A stretch of DNA of 64,000 nucleotides from CAKZQX01 sp034436755 (GTDB lineage: Bacteria; Chloroflexota; Chloroflexia; Chloroflexales; Chloroflexaceae): NCBI GenBank assembly GCA_034436755.1, contig DAOTVB010000260.1:23083-87082 (forward strand), given 5' to 3'. The notes beneath the pieces were generated by a model, which searched no databases, was not told the origin of the DNA, and saw nothing but the letters and a program-made list of their open reading frames with translations. Each line of letters starts with the position of its first letter. Position 1 is the stretch's first letter. Shown here piece after piece: positions 7,496 through 16,263 of the stretch. The translations under genes were made by a program, and so were the position numbers.

Positions 7496-9919
7496 ATGCA
7501 CGTACCAGCAGGTGATAACCCGTCCCCAATAACCACTCCCCTGTCCGCAGCGATTCAGGTACAGCCGGGTGCGCTGTTGGCAACCACTGCGGCCGATGTG
7601 CCCGTTGCAACGCTGAATGCAACACTGCAATCCTATGGCCTCTGTCTACCGATTATGCCCCTGGAACCGGGCCTGACGCTGGCTGATCTGGTTCACCACA
7701 ACGCCGGCGGACGGCGACGCTTCCGCTATGGCACCATCGCCCGCTACCTGCGCGCTGCTACGCTGGCACCGGCAAACGCGCCTGATCATCCTATCATTCT
7801 CGGGGGGCCAACGCTCAAGCGGGCAACCGGCTATGGATTGCCCCGCGCCCTGGTGGGCAACTGGATCGATGTCGGGACGCTGTTGGATGTCACCGTGAAC
7901 CTGCGCCCACTGCCACCGCTGCGTCGCGCGCTGCTGCTGGAGTGTGCCGATCTGCCGGCCGCCTTCCGCCTCGCTAACGATCTGCTGGCCGCCCCGCTGG
8001 AACTGAGCGCGCTGGCCCTGCTGGAACAGGCAGAGAACTGCATGCTATTGGCAGAACTGGAGGGAACCGCGGCCCTGCTTGAACGTCAGGCAACCGAGAT
8101 TGTTACCCGCGCCACGGCAGTCGGTGCAGCCATAACCCAACCCGAAACCGCCTGGCAACCCTGGGAGGCCCGCGCCGCCACTGAGTCTGACGCTGTCACG
8201 GGCCGTCTGGATCTTTCGCTGCCCCGGGCTATGCTACCAGAGTTTGCGCAGCAGGCGGGCATAATCCTGCGGCGCTATGGGCTGGAGCTACCACTCTGGG
8301 GCGATCTGGGCACCGGCACCCTCCATCTGACATTTCCGGGGGAGCGTATGGGCGAAGTGACCCAGGCGGCCGCGCTGGTTTACCACCTGGCCCGGCAACT
8401 GGGGGGAACGCTCTGCACCGAGCGTGGCATGAGCGATCTGATGCAGCAGTTCTGGCAACATGCGGCGCGGCAGCGGAGTATTGGCGACCAGCGACCGGCG
8501 ACCCGCAAAGAGACAACGCGCACGGTCCCTATGCCACCCGTCACGCGGCAAGCACTGCTCGCGGAATTACGGGAGATCGTTGGTGCGAACTATCTGCTGA
8601 CCCGACCGGAGGATATCGGAACTTACGCGCAGGATGCCTCTATCGCGCAGGCGAGTGGCGCGCCGTTGGCCGTAGTGCTGCCGGCATCGACTGCCGAGGT
8701 CAGCGCCGTGGTGGGGCGGGCGCATCGGTCAGGTGTGCCGGTGGTGACACGCGGTGCAGGGAGTGGTCTGGCAGGCGGCGCAATCCCATCGCCGGGGACG
8801 CTTCTGCTGGCGCTGACCCGGATGGAGCGGCTACAGGTGGATGTTGCGCAGATGGTCGTCCACGCCGAGGCGGGCGCGATTACCGCCGATATCCAGCGCG
8901 CCGCCGAAGCGCACGACCTCTTCTATCCGCCTGATCCATCCAGCCAGGGCGTCTCGACCATTGGCGGGAATATTGCCTGTAACGCAGGTGGACCGCGCTG
9001 TCTCAAGTATGGCGTCACTGCTGATTATGTCGTGGGGTTGATGGCGGTGCTGGCCGATGGACGCATTCTACGGGTGGGGGACGGCATCACGGCCCAGTCA
9101 CCGGATGCCGGGTTGCTGCAACTGCTGATCGGCTCGGAGGGGACGCTGGCAGTTATCACCGAGGTGACGCTTCGGCTGACTCCCAAACCGGCGGCCCGCC
9201 GGACAGCCATGGCAATTTTTAACGAGCTTGATGCAGCCTGTGCCACGGTTGAGGCGATTATGGCGTCGGGGCTGTTGCCCGCCGGCCTGGAGTTGATGGA
9301 CGACACCACCATTGCCGTGGTGGAAGACTACTTACATTTGGGACTGCCGCGCGATGCCGGGGCGCTCTTGCTCCTGCTCTCCGATGGCGCGCCGGAAGCC
9401 GTCGCCGACGAAGCCGCAGCGCTGGCGGAACTGGCGCGGCGCGGTGGTGCGCGTACGGTGCAGGTAGCTCAGACTGCCGCCGACGAAGCGGCGCTCTGGC
9501 AGGCCCGCCGGGCCATCTCCCCGGCGCTCAACCGCCTGCGCCCCAACCGCCTGGGCGAAGATATCTGTGTGCCGCTGCCCCAGATTGCCAACGCCGTCCG
9601 CCGGATCAAACAGATTGCTGCCCGACATGATTTGCCCATTGCCATCTTTGGGCACGCGGGTGATGGTAATCTGCACCCAAACATTCTCTTCGACGCCCGT
9701 GATCCGGCACAGGTGACGCGTACCTGGCAGGCCGCCGAAGCGATCTTCAGGCTGGCTCTGGAACTGGGCGGCACGCTCTCCGGCGAGCATGGCATCGGCA
9801 CACTCAAGCGACCCTTTTTGCAGGCTGCATTGGGAGCGGAACTGTTGGAGTTGCAGCAGCAGTTGAAGGCCACATTTGACCCGCAGGGGCAACTCAACCC
9901 CGGCAAACTGCTGCCGTAG
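7496..9919 (+). CDS. GlcE-GlcD-like fused FAD-linked oxidase (glycolate/lactate oxidase type)
   Basis: 807 aa. Residues about 345-807 are a full GlcD-type flavoprotein: VVTRGAGSGLAGGAIPSPG (FAD pyrophosphate loop), DPSSQGVSTIGGNIACNAGG, the C-terminal FGHAGDGNLHPNILFD, and GGTLSGEHGIGTLKR. Residues 1-330 resemble a degenerate GlcE-type FAD-binding half (LPIMPLEPGLTLADLVHHNAGG...ILGGPTLKRATGYGLPRALVG). GlcD and GlcE normally are separate subunits that oxidise glycolate or D-lactate and pass electrons to a GlcF iron-sulfur protein, which is not present next to this gene. ATG 7496 follows TCTGGAGATGAC. Substrate specificity is not decidable. Confidence 0.85.
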   Translation: MHVPAGDNPSPITTPLSAAIQVQPGALLATTAADVPVATLNATLQSYGLCLPIMPLEPGLTLADLVHHNAGGRRRFRYGTIARYLRAATLAPANAPDHPIILGGPTLKRATGYGLPRALVGNWIDVGTLLDVTVNLRPLPPLRRALLLECADLPAAFRLANDLLAAPLELSALALLEQAENCMLLAELEGTAALLERQATEIVTRATAVGAAITQPETAWQPWEARAATESDAVTGRLDLSLPRAMLPEFAQQAGIILRRYGLELPLWGDLGTGTLHLTFPGERMGEVTQAAALVYHLARQLGGTLCTERGMSDLMQQFWQHAARQRSIGDQRPATRKETTRTVPMPPVTRQALLAELREIVGANYLLTRPEDIGTYAQDASIAQASGAPLAVVLPASTAEVSAVVGRAHRSGVPVVTRGAGSGLAGGAIPSPGTLLLALTRMERLQVDVAQMVVHAEAGAITADIQRAAEAHDLFYPPDPSSQGVSTIGGNIACNAGGPRCLKYGVTADYVVGLMAVLADGRILRVGDGITAQSPDAGLLQLLIGSEGTLAVITEVTLRLTPKPAARRTAMAIFNELDAACATVEAIMASGLLPAGLELMDDTTIAVVEDYLHLGLPRDAGALLLLLSDGAPEAVADEAAALAELARRGGARTVQVAQTAADEAALWQARRAISPALNRLRPNRLGEDICVPLPQIANAVRRIKQIAARHDLPIAIFGHAGDGNLHPNILFDARDPAQVTRTWQAAEAIFRLALELGGTLSGEHGIGTLKRPFLQAALGAELLELQQQLKATFDPQGQLNPGKLLP

Positions 9920-9947
9920 TCCGCAAATGTGTAAAAGTGCCGGCGGG

Positions 9948-10508
9948 TCAGTTCCCGCGCGGCACACCGGATTGACTGGACGGCCGGGCGTGTGAAGGCG
10001 GTCGTTCCCAGGCCGGACGCCGGCGCACACCAATGCCGAACACCTCGCGCACACTGACCAGATAGATTGTGATACAGAGATTAAATGCCATGTCAATAAT
10101 TGCCGTGCTGATCAGGCCAAGTTTGAGGGAAGGCGTAGCCATACCGTCCGGAAGAACGCCTGACAGGAATGCTGCAACCGGCTCGGCATAGGCAATAACG
10201 AGCGCACCAGCCACAACACTCACGGCATTCAGCAAAATATGGAAACCCCATGCCCATCCCATCAGATCCCATAACGACCAGTAGAGCCAGATCGTAAACA
10301 GTGACACGCCCAACCCGGCAATAAGATAGCCCGCCAGACTGGTCAACGAAAATGTCGCACTCATACGCAGATATGCGGTGAACAACACCAGAACGGTATA
10401 GGTTAACCCACTCAGAATACCCAGCATGGCAATGATTGCCACGCCCAGAGGACGTTGTGGCTCTGCCTGAACCTGCCTCCGCATCGAGTAGCTATAACCA
10501 TACGACAT
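9948..10508 (-). CDS. Integral membrane protein of unknown function
   Basis: 186 aa with about four hydrophobic segments: LGVAIIAMLGILSGLTYTVLVLFTAYL, LTSLAGYLIAGLGVSLFTIWLYWSLW, HILLNAVSVVAGALVIAYA and LGLISTAIIDMAFNLCITIYLVSV. A Tyr-rich cytosolic N-terminus (MSYGYSYS) and a basic, Pro/Ser-rich C-terminus flank them. No family motif recognised. ATG 10508 has AGGAGGAACTGACGC just upstream, a strong ribosome site. It is convergent with the GlcE-GlcD gene, 28 bp apart. Confidence 0.7.
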   Translation of the reverse strand: MSYGYSYSMRRQVQAEPQRPLGVAIIAMLGILSGLTYTVLVLFTAYLRMSATFSLTSLAGYLIAGLGVSLFTIWLYWSLWDLMGWAWGFHILLNAVSVVAGALVIAYAEPVAAFLSGVLPDGMATPSLKLGLISTAIIDMAFNLCITIYLVSVREVFGIGVRRRPAWERPPSHARPSSQSGVPRGN

Positions 10509-10963
10509 GCGTCAGTTCCTCCTTAACACATTGTAATCACTTCAGTTCTGTCCGTGCGTTGTAGCCTGGAGCGGCATGTGCGACAACCCGACGCGAACCG
10601 ACTGGTTCGCCGTTTACGCGCATACACACCCAGATGCCGGCAATGGACCGGCACTCCGGTTGATACGGCATACGGGGCAACCCTCCAAACGATCTGAACG
10701 ATCTGAACGACCTGGTTGTATTCTGGTTGTATCCTGATTGTAATGAGAGAATGGGCTAAGGGGTGGAACGCTGGTTATGATGCATACCTAATTATAGCGA
10801 AAAGGATACCATGGATGTCAAGTGAAAGTTTGTTCATATGAAGGGTCGGGCCAGGGGAATTGGCGATGGGCAGGCGACGGAGCAATGCGCTTCACAAAAC
10901 CGGATGCGGATGAAACGACGTTATCCGCATCCGGTTTTCCGACAATCGTCCATCCGGAAGGCG
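10509..10963. other. Gene-free stretch with degenerate 9- and 11-bp repeats
   Basis: 455 bp with no convincing coding frame. At 10684-10740 there are short repeats ACGATCTGA x2 (9 bp), then GTTGTATTCTG / GTTGTATCCTG / ATTGTAATG (11 bp). The period differs from the 7-bp arrays found elsewhere. A strong hairpin closes the region at 10896-10938. Confidence 0.5.
10896..10938 (-). terminator. Hairpin terminator of the 60-aa gene
   Basis: A perfect 16-bp inverted repeat, AAAACCGGATGCGGAT (10896-10911) and its complement (10923-10938), has an 11-nt loop and A/T ends. It lies 25 bp past the stop of the small minus-strand gene and could work in both directions. Confidence 0.7.
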
Positions 10964-11146
10964 CTATACACTGAGATCATCAAACCAGACCTCACCCCGT
11001 TCATCGCCGGCAACGGGATAAGAACCGGTTTCTTCAAAATAGTCCGTAGCAAAGCTATGTTCAGTATGCAGTTCGCTGATGTATGCCGGATACTCACTGA
11101 CAACACCGGACCAGGTATGCTCAAAAATCTCATGTTGCTGGTGCAT
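10964..11146 (-). CDS. Small acidic protein, unknown
   Basis: 60 aa, hydrophilic and acidic (MHQQHEIFEHTWSGVVSEYP at the start, GDERGEVWFDDLSV at the end). It is supported by AAAGGAAC about 9 nt before ATG 11146 and by a perfect hairpin terminator after the stop. A longer frame starting at 11221 lacks a ribosome site. No family recognised. Lying alone in a gene-poor region, it may be a real orphan gene or a spurious frame. Confidence 0.5.
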   Translation of the reverse strand: MHQQHEIFEHTWSGVVSEYPAYISELHTEHSFATDYFEETGSYPVAGDERGEVWFDDLSV

Positions 11147-11630
11147 ACAAATGTTCCTTTCGCTGATTCGGTATAATCCGGGCGCAGACGCCGCGGCTCT
11201 GCAAGACGCGGCATGGCCCACAGGCTTACCTAATTACAACTTACTCTATTCTGGCCACCGTTTACCCTACCGCAGACACTATGCCAGAGGAACGATGTGA
11301 GATTGGGCGTATGGAATAGCGTTACAGGCGCAGCCAGTTGCCCTGTTGGAACAGGTTGACAGTATAATCATTGTGCCTGAATGTCATGTGACACCTACCT
11401 GTAATCGCGCTGACGATTTGAAAAGATGGATCTACGGGACAACGCGAAATAGTAATTCACGGCATTTCTATGCATACTTCTGGGTTACCTGAAGGAGAAT
11501 GCAAGAGAATGTGAGTTGTGTCACTCTGATGCGGAGAGCAGATGTGCGTTCCGGCGGACAATGAACGCCTTCACAGAGGTTCCCCGCGAACAGATGGGGC
11601 GGAGACAGAATGACACATCTCGTTGTAGGA
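11147..11630. other. Gene-free intergenic stretch
   Basis: No open frame with family resemblance and no clear repeat or RNA was recognised here. Confidence 0.4.
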
Positions 11631-12017
11631 CTACACCTGCTTCGAGTGATAGCGCAGGGATTCTTCCACCCGACTCTGGACCTCTTCAAAGTCGAAGGGC
11701 TTAATAATCACATGATCAAAGCCGGCGCGAATAATATCAGGGGGAAGATAGTTCCGAGCGTGGGCCGTAATTGCCAGGATCGGCGTATGGGCAAACTGCG
11801 GGTCAGCCCGCAACTCCTTGACGGCCTCAATGCCGGTTTTGCGCGGCATCTGGATATCCATCAGGATCAGATCGGGCCGGCGACGCTGGGCGACCTCGAT
11901 TGCTTCCTGGCCGTTCCGCGCATCATAGACGGTAAAGCCTTGCCGCTCAAAAAAGAGGCGTAGCAGAAATTGTACATCCTGCTCATCATCAACCACGAGG
12001 ATACGATGGCGTTTCAT
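11631..12017 (-). CDS. Single-domain response regulator (CheY-like)
   Basis: 128 aa receiver domain without an output domain. Acidic pocket D10-D11 (VVDDEQ), phospho-acceptor D54 (LILMDIQMP), Thr in LAITAHA and Lys in VIIKPFDF are all present. It receives phosphate from a histidine kinase and signals by protein contact. Start ATG 12017 has GGGAGG about 8 nt upstream. The hybrid-like kinase at 12968 and receiver at 15540 are on the other strand about 1 kb away; it may belong to the same relay, but this is inference. Confidence 0.92.
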   Translation of the reverse strand: MKRHRILVVDDEQDVQFLLRLFFERQGFTVYDARNGQEAIEVAQRRRPDLILMDIQMPRKTGIEAVKELRADPQFAHTPILAITAHARNYLPPDIIRAGFDHVIIKPFDFEEVQSRVEESLRYHSKQV

Positions 12018-12274
12018 AACATTGACCTCCCGGTAAGCCTGGTAGCGCACTGCGGTGAGGAGATCCGCATTTGTTATAGTGACAGTATAGCATGATGTTG
12101 CAACACCTGCATTACCAGATTTCGAGCATTATCCTACGAACATGATCGCGGCCGGCGTGCTCACACACTGCGATCTATGCTAGACTAAAACATTCGATCA
12201 TGGCAATCCTACAAGATTACAAAACATTCTCAATTTGGGCCCACGCACATGCACGCGTGCCCGGCCTGGTGTTC

Positions 12275-12497
12275 TGTTACAGAAGTTACGCGGTGGGCGT
12301 TTGGACCACGAACGCCGCGACATGAACGAACACCGCGAAACGACCCGTGCTGACATGGATCAGGTGATCCCCCATGTGGCGGAGAATAGCGCCGCCGGCA
12401 GGGTGGCAGAAAAAACGTCCCATGCTGCCGCAGGCGAAGCGGGCTTCCATCGGGTGAAACGTCCGGTTTGCATGGTAACCGCGTAACTCCTGTTATG
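12275..12497 (+). repeat. Family A repeat, copy A1 (no AT hairpin)
   Basis: Starts with TGTTACAGAAGTTACGCGGT and ends with ACCGCGTAACTCCTGTTA, imperfect terminal inverted repeats. It contains the right inner arm CATGCTGCCGCAGGCGAAGC, then a block shared with A7 and A8 (CTTCCATCGGGTGAAACG). In place of the AT-rich hairpin it has a stretch (CACGAACGCCGCGACATGAA) also found in A8. It abuts A2 head to tail. Confidence 0.8.
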
Positions 12498-12723
12498 TTA
12501 CACGAGTTACGCGGTCGGTTCGAAACCAGGCGTCGGCCTAGACAACCGGCCCGATTCGCCTCCGGCAGGGCGGAAGATTCTATTCTTTTTCATAAAAATT
12601 TTGCACTCTGTGCAAAATTTTTATGAAAAAGATAAAAAGCGTACCATGCTGCCGCAGGCGGTCTGTGTTTCATCTGGTGAAACGCCCAGTTTAATCGAGC
12701 ACTGCGTAAGTCCTGTTATGTTA
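12496..12723 (+). repeat. Family A repeat, copy A2 with perfect 22-bp hairpin
   Basis: Terminal repeats CACGAGTTACGCGGT and ACTGCGTAAGTCCTGTTA. Inner arms are CGCCTCCGGCAGGGCGGAAG on the left and ACCATGCTGCCGCAGGCG on the right, nearly complementary. The core at 12585-12631 is a perfect stem of 22 bp (starting CTTTTTCATAAAAATTTTGC) with loop TCT. No protein is encoded. Confidence 0.85.
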
Positions 12724-12924
12724 CGTTCATCTTCCGTGGGATGCAGGCCGCTCCCCGTAGGAGCGGCCTATCGCTCCCGATAGGGCGGAACGAATGATCA
12801 GTAATGCGCGCTCCAGCAGCGGAAGGCTGGTCAAGAACCGGTTATCATAAAGGTACAGTGGTCGCCACGCAGCATTTGTCACCGGCATGCGGGCATAAAT
12901 GCCCTACCTATGTACCTTCTGACT

Positions 12925-12933
12925 GGTATAATG
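12925..12933 (+). promoter_or_regulatory. Possible extended -10 promoter element
   Basis: TGGTATAAT lies 35 bp before the histidine kinase start. There is no good -35, so it would act as an extended -10 site. Tentative. Confidence 0.35.
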
Positions 12934-12967
12934 AAGTAGAAGCAATGACGCATAGCGAGAGTAGTTC

Positions 12968-15391
12968 ATGCAGGATTCTCCGTACGTTTTACCTACGGTC
13001 GGCGCGGCGGTTATGTCGATCGGCGTTGTTATCTTTGCGTGGCTGCGTCGTCCCGCGCCGGGAGCCCGGGCACTGGCGTTGCTGGGTGTGGCCGTAGCCT
13101 GGTGGTCAACTACGTATGCCCTGGAACTGGCCCACGCCGATCTGGAGGCGATCACGTTCTGGGTGCGAATGGAATATTTTGGCATTGTGATCGCGCCAGT
13201 CGCCTGGCTGGCCTTCGCCATGGAGTACACCGGGCGCAATCAGTGGCTGACCCGCCCCGTGAAAGCACTGCTTGCCGGCGTGCCACTGATAACGCTGCTG
13301 CTGGTCTGGACAAATGATGCGCATGGCCTGATCTGGTCGGACATGGGGCTGAAAGACATGGGGGCATTTGTTATGTATCGATCAACCTATGGTCCATGGT
13401 TCTGGGTGCATACGGCCTATTCCTACCTTGGGATTGTTCTTGGCTCGTTTATTTTGCTGCGTGCCCTGCTTAACTCACCCGATCTCTACCGGCAGCAGGC
13501 CAACCTGCTGCTGTTCAGTGTCTTGACACCGCTGGCAGGCAATATTATGTATGTGTTTCGCCTGAGCCCATGGGACTATCTCGATATCACGCCGTTTGCG
13601 TTTGTGCTCTCAACCATGGGCCTCTCGCTGGGCTTCTTTCAGTTTCGTCTGCTGGATATCGTTCCTATCGCCCGCGACCTGATTATCGAGAATATGGCCG
13701 AGGGGGTACTGGTTGTTGACGAGCAGGACCGGGTGGTGGATTTTAACCCGGTTGCCGCGTACTGGCTCACGCGTCCGCCGCGCGAGGCCGTCGGATTATC
13801 GGTATTCGAGGTGCTGAATGTCCGGCCCGAAATTATGGAGCGTTACCGGGATGTTACCGAGATTGCGGAAGAGTTCAGTGTGATCGAGGAGGATGACGGC
13901 CTGCTCCACTACTATGACCTGCGCATCTCGCCTCTCAATGACCGGGAGGGTCGCTATCGGGGACGGCTGGTTGTCTGGCATGACATTACCGAGCGGAAGA
14001 AGGCCGAAGAAGCGCTGCGCCACCAGAATGAGGAACTGAATGCGCTGCATGAAACCACCCTGGCACTGCTGAATCGCTTCGACCTGGACAGTGTGCTGGA
14101 AACCATTGTAAATCGTGCCGGAGCACTCGTCGGCACATCGCATGGCTATCTGGCCGTGGTTGATCCGACCCGGCAGGAAATTGTGATCCGGGTGAGAACG
14201 GGGGCCTTTGCCGGCTACCCGGAGTGGCGCATGCAGCGCGGCGAAGGGTTGTGCGGCAAGGTGTGGGCCACCGCTGAGCCGTTAACCATTGCGGACTATG
14301 CCACCTGGCCGGAGCGCTACGTACGCGAGATCGATCTCCACGCAATGACCAGTATCCCGCTGCGTTCGGGCGCGGAGGTTGTGGGGGTGTTTGGTCTGGC
14401 CTATGCCGACCCGGAACGCACCTTTAGCCCGGATGAGGTCGTGCTCCTGGGACGCTTTGGGCAGTTGGCCGCTCTCGCGCTGGAAAACGCGCGCCTCTAC
14501 AGTGAGGCCCAGCAGGAACTGACCGAGCGCAAGCGCACCGAGGTCGCGTTGTACCGCGCCAAGGAAGAGGCCGAGGCCGCCAACCGCGCCAAAAGTACCT
14601 TCCTGGCAAATATGAGCCATGAACTCCGCACCCCGCTGACGATCATCCTGGGCTATAGCCAGTTGATGCAGGTACAGGCGCGCGACATGGGCCATGCGGA
14701 GTTTGTCTCCGAACTACAATCCATTGCCGCTGCGGGCGATCATCTGCTGGCGCTGATCAGCAATATCCTCGATCTCTCGAAGATCGAAGCCGGCAAGATG
14801 GAACTCGCACTGATGCCGTTTGACCTGGGCGCGCTGATCGATGAACTGGTTGCGGCGATCCAGCCGCTGATTGAGAAAGAGTCGAATGAACTAATTGTGG
14901 TACGCCCCGATGATCCCGGCAGTATGCATGCCGATCAGACCAAAGTTCGGCAGATCCTCTTCAATCTGTTGAGTAATGCGGCGAAGTTCACGGACAATGG
15001 CACGATTACGTTGACCGTTACCCGCATATGCCACGCAGCAGATGAGTGGTTGCAGTTTGAGATCCGGGATACAGGTATCGGCATGTCGGACGAGCAGATA
15101 TCTTATCTGTTCCAGGAGTTCTCGCAAGTTACCAGTTCGGTGAGCCGCAAGCCGGCGGGTACTGGCCTGGGGTTGGCGATCAGCCGTCATTTCTGCCGGA
15201 TGATGGGCGGCGATATTACGGTGACAAGCAAAGTGGGCCAGGGTTCGACCTTCACGGTTATGCTACCGGCGACCGTTACCGAGCGACCGACGGACGCGGC
15301 AAAAGCGGCTGATACGACACCGGGCACACCGGCGATATTCGGGCCTGCTGAAACTGAAAACGCACAGGAACACAGCACAGAAGAAAGATAA
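12968..15391 (+). CDS. Membrane sensor histidine kinase (7TM-PAS-GAF-HisKA-HATPase)
   Basis: 807 aa. Residues 1-235 hold seven hydrophobic segments of the histidine-kinase 7TM sensor type (e.g. GAAVMSIGVVIFAWL, ALLAGVPLITLLLVW). A PAS domain follows (about 240-350, ENMAEGVLVVDEQDRVVDFN ... WHDITERKKAEE), then a GAF domain (about 370-510, RMQRGEGLCGKVWATAEPL). HisKA has the phospho-acceptor H551 (NMSHELRTPL). The HATPase boxes are NLLSNAAKF, RDTGIGMS and GTGLGLAISR. It autophosphorylates and passes phosphate to a receiver, most likely the protein at 15540. The C-terminal 40 residues are disordered. Confidence 0.93.
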   Translation: MQDSPYVLPTVGAAVMSIGVVIFAWLRRPAPGARALALLGVAVAWWSTTYALELAHADLEAITFWVRMEYFGIVIAPVAWLAFAMEYTGRNQWLTRPVKALLAGVPLITLLLVWTNDAHGLIWSDMGLKDMGAFVMYRSTYGPWFWVHTAYSYLGIVLGSFILLRALLNSPDLYRQQANLLLFSVLTPLAGNIMYVFRLSPWDYLDITPFAFVLSTMGLSLGFFQFRLLDIVPIARDLIIENMAEGVLVVDEQDRVVDFNPVAAYWLTRPPREAVGLSVFEVLNVRPEIMERYRDVTEIAEEFSVIEEDDGLLHYYDLRISPLNDREGRYRGRLVVWHDITERKKAEEALRHQNEELNALHETTLALLNRFDLDSVLETIVNRAGALVGTSHGYLAVVDPTRQEIVIRVRTGAFAGYPEWRMQRGEGLCGKVWATAEPLTIADYATWPERYVREIDLHAMTSIPLRSGAEVVGVFGLAYADPERTFSPDEVVLLGRFGQLAALALENARLYSEAQQELTERKRTEVALYRAKEEAEAANRAKSTFLANMSHELRTPLTIILGYSQLMQVQARDMGHAEFVSELQSIAAAGDHLLALISNILDLSKIEAGKMELALMPFDLGALIDELVAAIQPLIEKESNELIVVRPDDPGSMHADQTKVRQILFNLLSNAAKFTDNGTITLTVTRICHAADEWLQFEIRDTGIGMSDEQISYLFQEFSQVTSSVSRKPAGTGLGLAISRHFCRMMGGDITVTSKVGQGSTFTVMLPATVTERPTDAAKAADTTPGTPAIFGPAETENAQEHSTEER

Positions 15392-15425
15392 TTAGCAGTG
15401 GACAGTCCCGGCAGTGTAGACATGT

Positions 15426-15526
15426 GATTAATATGAGTTACGCGATCATGGGTTTGAAAGCAGATATCGCCTGCGGCAGCATGGTCAAATATTCGGTTTG
15501 AATATCCACCGCGTAACGTGTGTAAT
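15426..15526 (+). repeat. Family A repeat, short copy A3
   Basis: Only the terminal repeats (GAGTTACGCG ... CCACCGCGTAAC) and one inner arm (ATCGCCTGCGGCAGCATGGT) remain; the hairpin core is missing. It lies between the kinase and its receiver gene. Confidence 0.7.
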
Positions 15527-15539
15527 GAAGGAGAGACAC

Positions 15540-15929
15540 ATGGCAACGATCCTGGTCGTCGAAGACGAACGCATGATCCGCGATATGCTTTTGCGCTTTC
15601 TCGAAATGAATGGGTACCAGGCGATCACTGCCGCCAACGGCGTGCAGGCGTTGGAGCAGACCCGGTCAAACCAGCCCGACCTGATCCTGATGGATATGCG
15701 CCTGCCGGTTATGGATGGCTGGGAAGCTACCCGACAGTTAAAAGCAGATCCGACAACCCGGGCGATCCCGATTATCGCCCTGACGGCCTACGCTATGACC
15801 GATGACCGGGAACATGCCCTGTCCGTGGGATGCGACGATTATGAGACCAAGCCGATCCAGTTTCCCAAACTGTTAGTCAAGATTAAGACGTTCCTGGGGC
15901 AGGCGAACACGGCAGGCACGGCGTCCTGA
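15540..15929 (+). CDS. Single-domain response regulator (CheY/DivK-like)
   Basis: 129 aa receiver domain. E8-D9 (VVEDER), phospho-acceptor D52 (LILMDMRLPVMDGWEATRQL), Thr in IIALTAYA and Lys in YETKPIQF are present. It is of the DivK-like type often encoded directly after hybrid-style kinases. ATG 15540 is preceded by AAGGAGAGACAC; a longer frame from 15498 starts inside a repeat and is not used. It follows the kinase by about 150 bp holding repeat A3, so it is the probable cognate receiver. Confidence 0.93.
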   Translation: MATILVVEDERMIRDMLLRFLEMNGYQAITAANGVQALEQTRSNQPDLILMDMRLPVMDGWEATRQLKADPTTRAIPIIALTAYAMTDDREHALSVGCDDYETKPIQFPKLLVKIKTFLGQANTAGTAS

Positions 15930-16263
15930 CTTGCCCTTATCATCCCTCCATGGTATATTTTTGGATAAGATAGTGGGCAAAGTAAAAATCTCAAGAATCT
16001 CCCCTGGGCGTTGCACAACGCACCAGACCGATGTGTGCATCCCGGCATACCGTACGATAACGCATCACAACCCGACTCGCGCATAGCAGACTGTAGCAAT
16101 AGTCGGGGCAATACCGGATCATAGTCATGGTCCGCCCCGACCGGGGGAAGCGTGATCTCATGCTATAATCGGAATCTATAACTCTCAGGGATAAGATTGA
16201 GATCGTACCACGATAGGAATCGTCAGAGTTGACCCATCCGTATGTGCCACCAGGAGGATGTGT
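15930..16263. other. Leader region of the mutase operon
   Basis: 334 bp without a gene. A -10-like TATAAT sits at 16164-16169 with no clear -35. I looked for cobalamin riboswitch elements and did not find a convincing B12 box. AGGAGG at 16252-16257 sets the mutA start. Confidence 0.45.

Noticed and set aside
10838..11176. 112-aa plus-strand frame
   Set aside because: It reads across the perfect hairpin at 10896-10938 and antisense to the better supported small gene, with no ribosome site or family.
12585..12631. AT-rich hairpins as ordinary intrinsic terminators
   Set aside because: Stems are AT-rich, 21-22 bp long, not followed by a T-run, lie between divergent or far from any gene end in most copies, and are embedded in a larger repeat with its own terminal inverted repeats.
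15930..16263. Cobalamin riboswitch before the mutase operon
   Set aside because: I looked for the B12-box and peripheral helices and found no convincing match.
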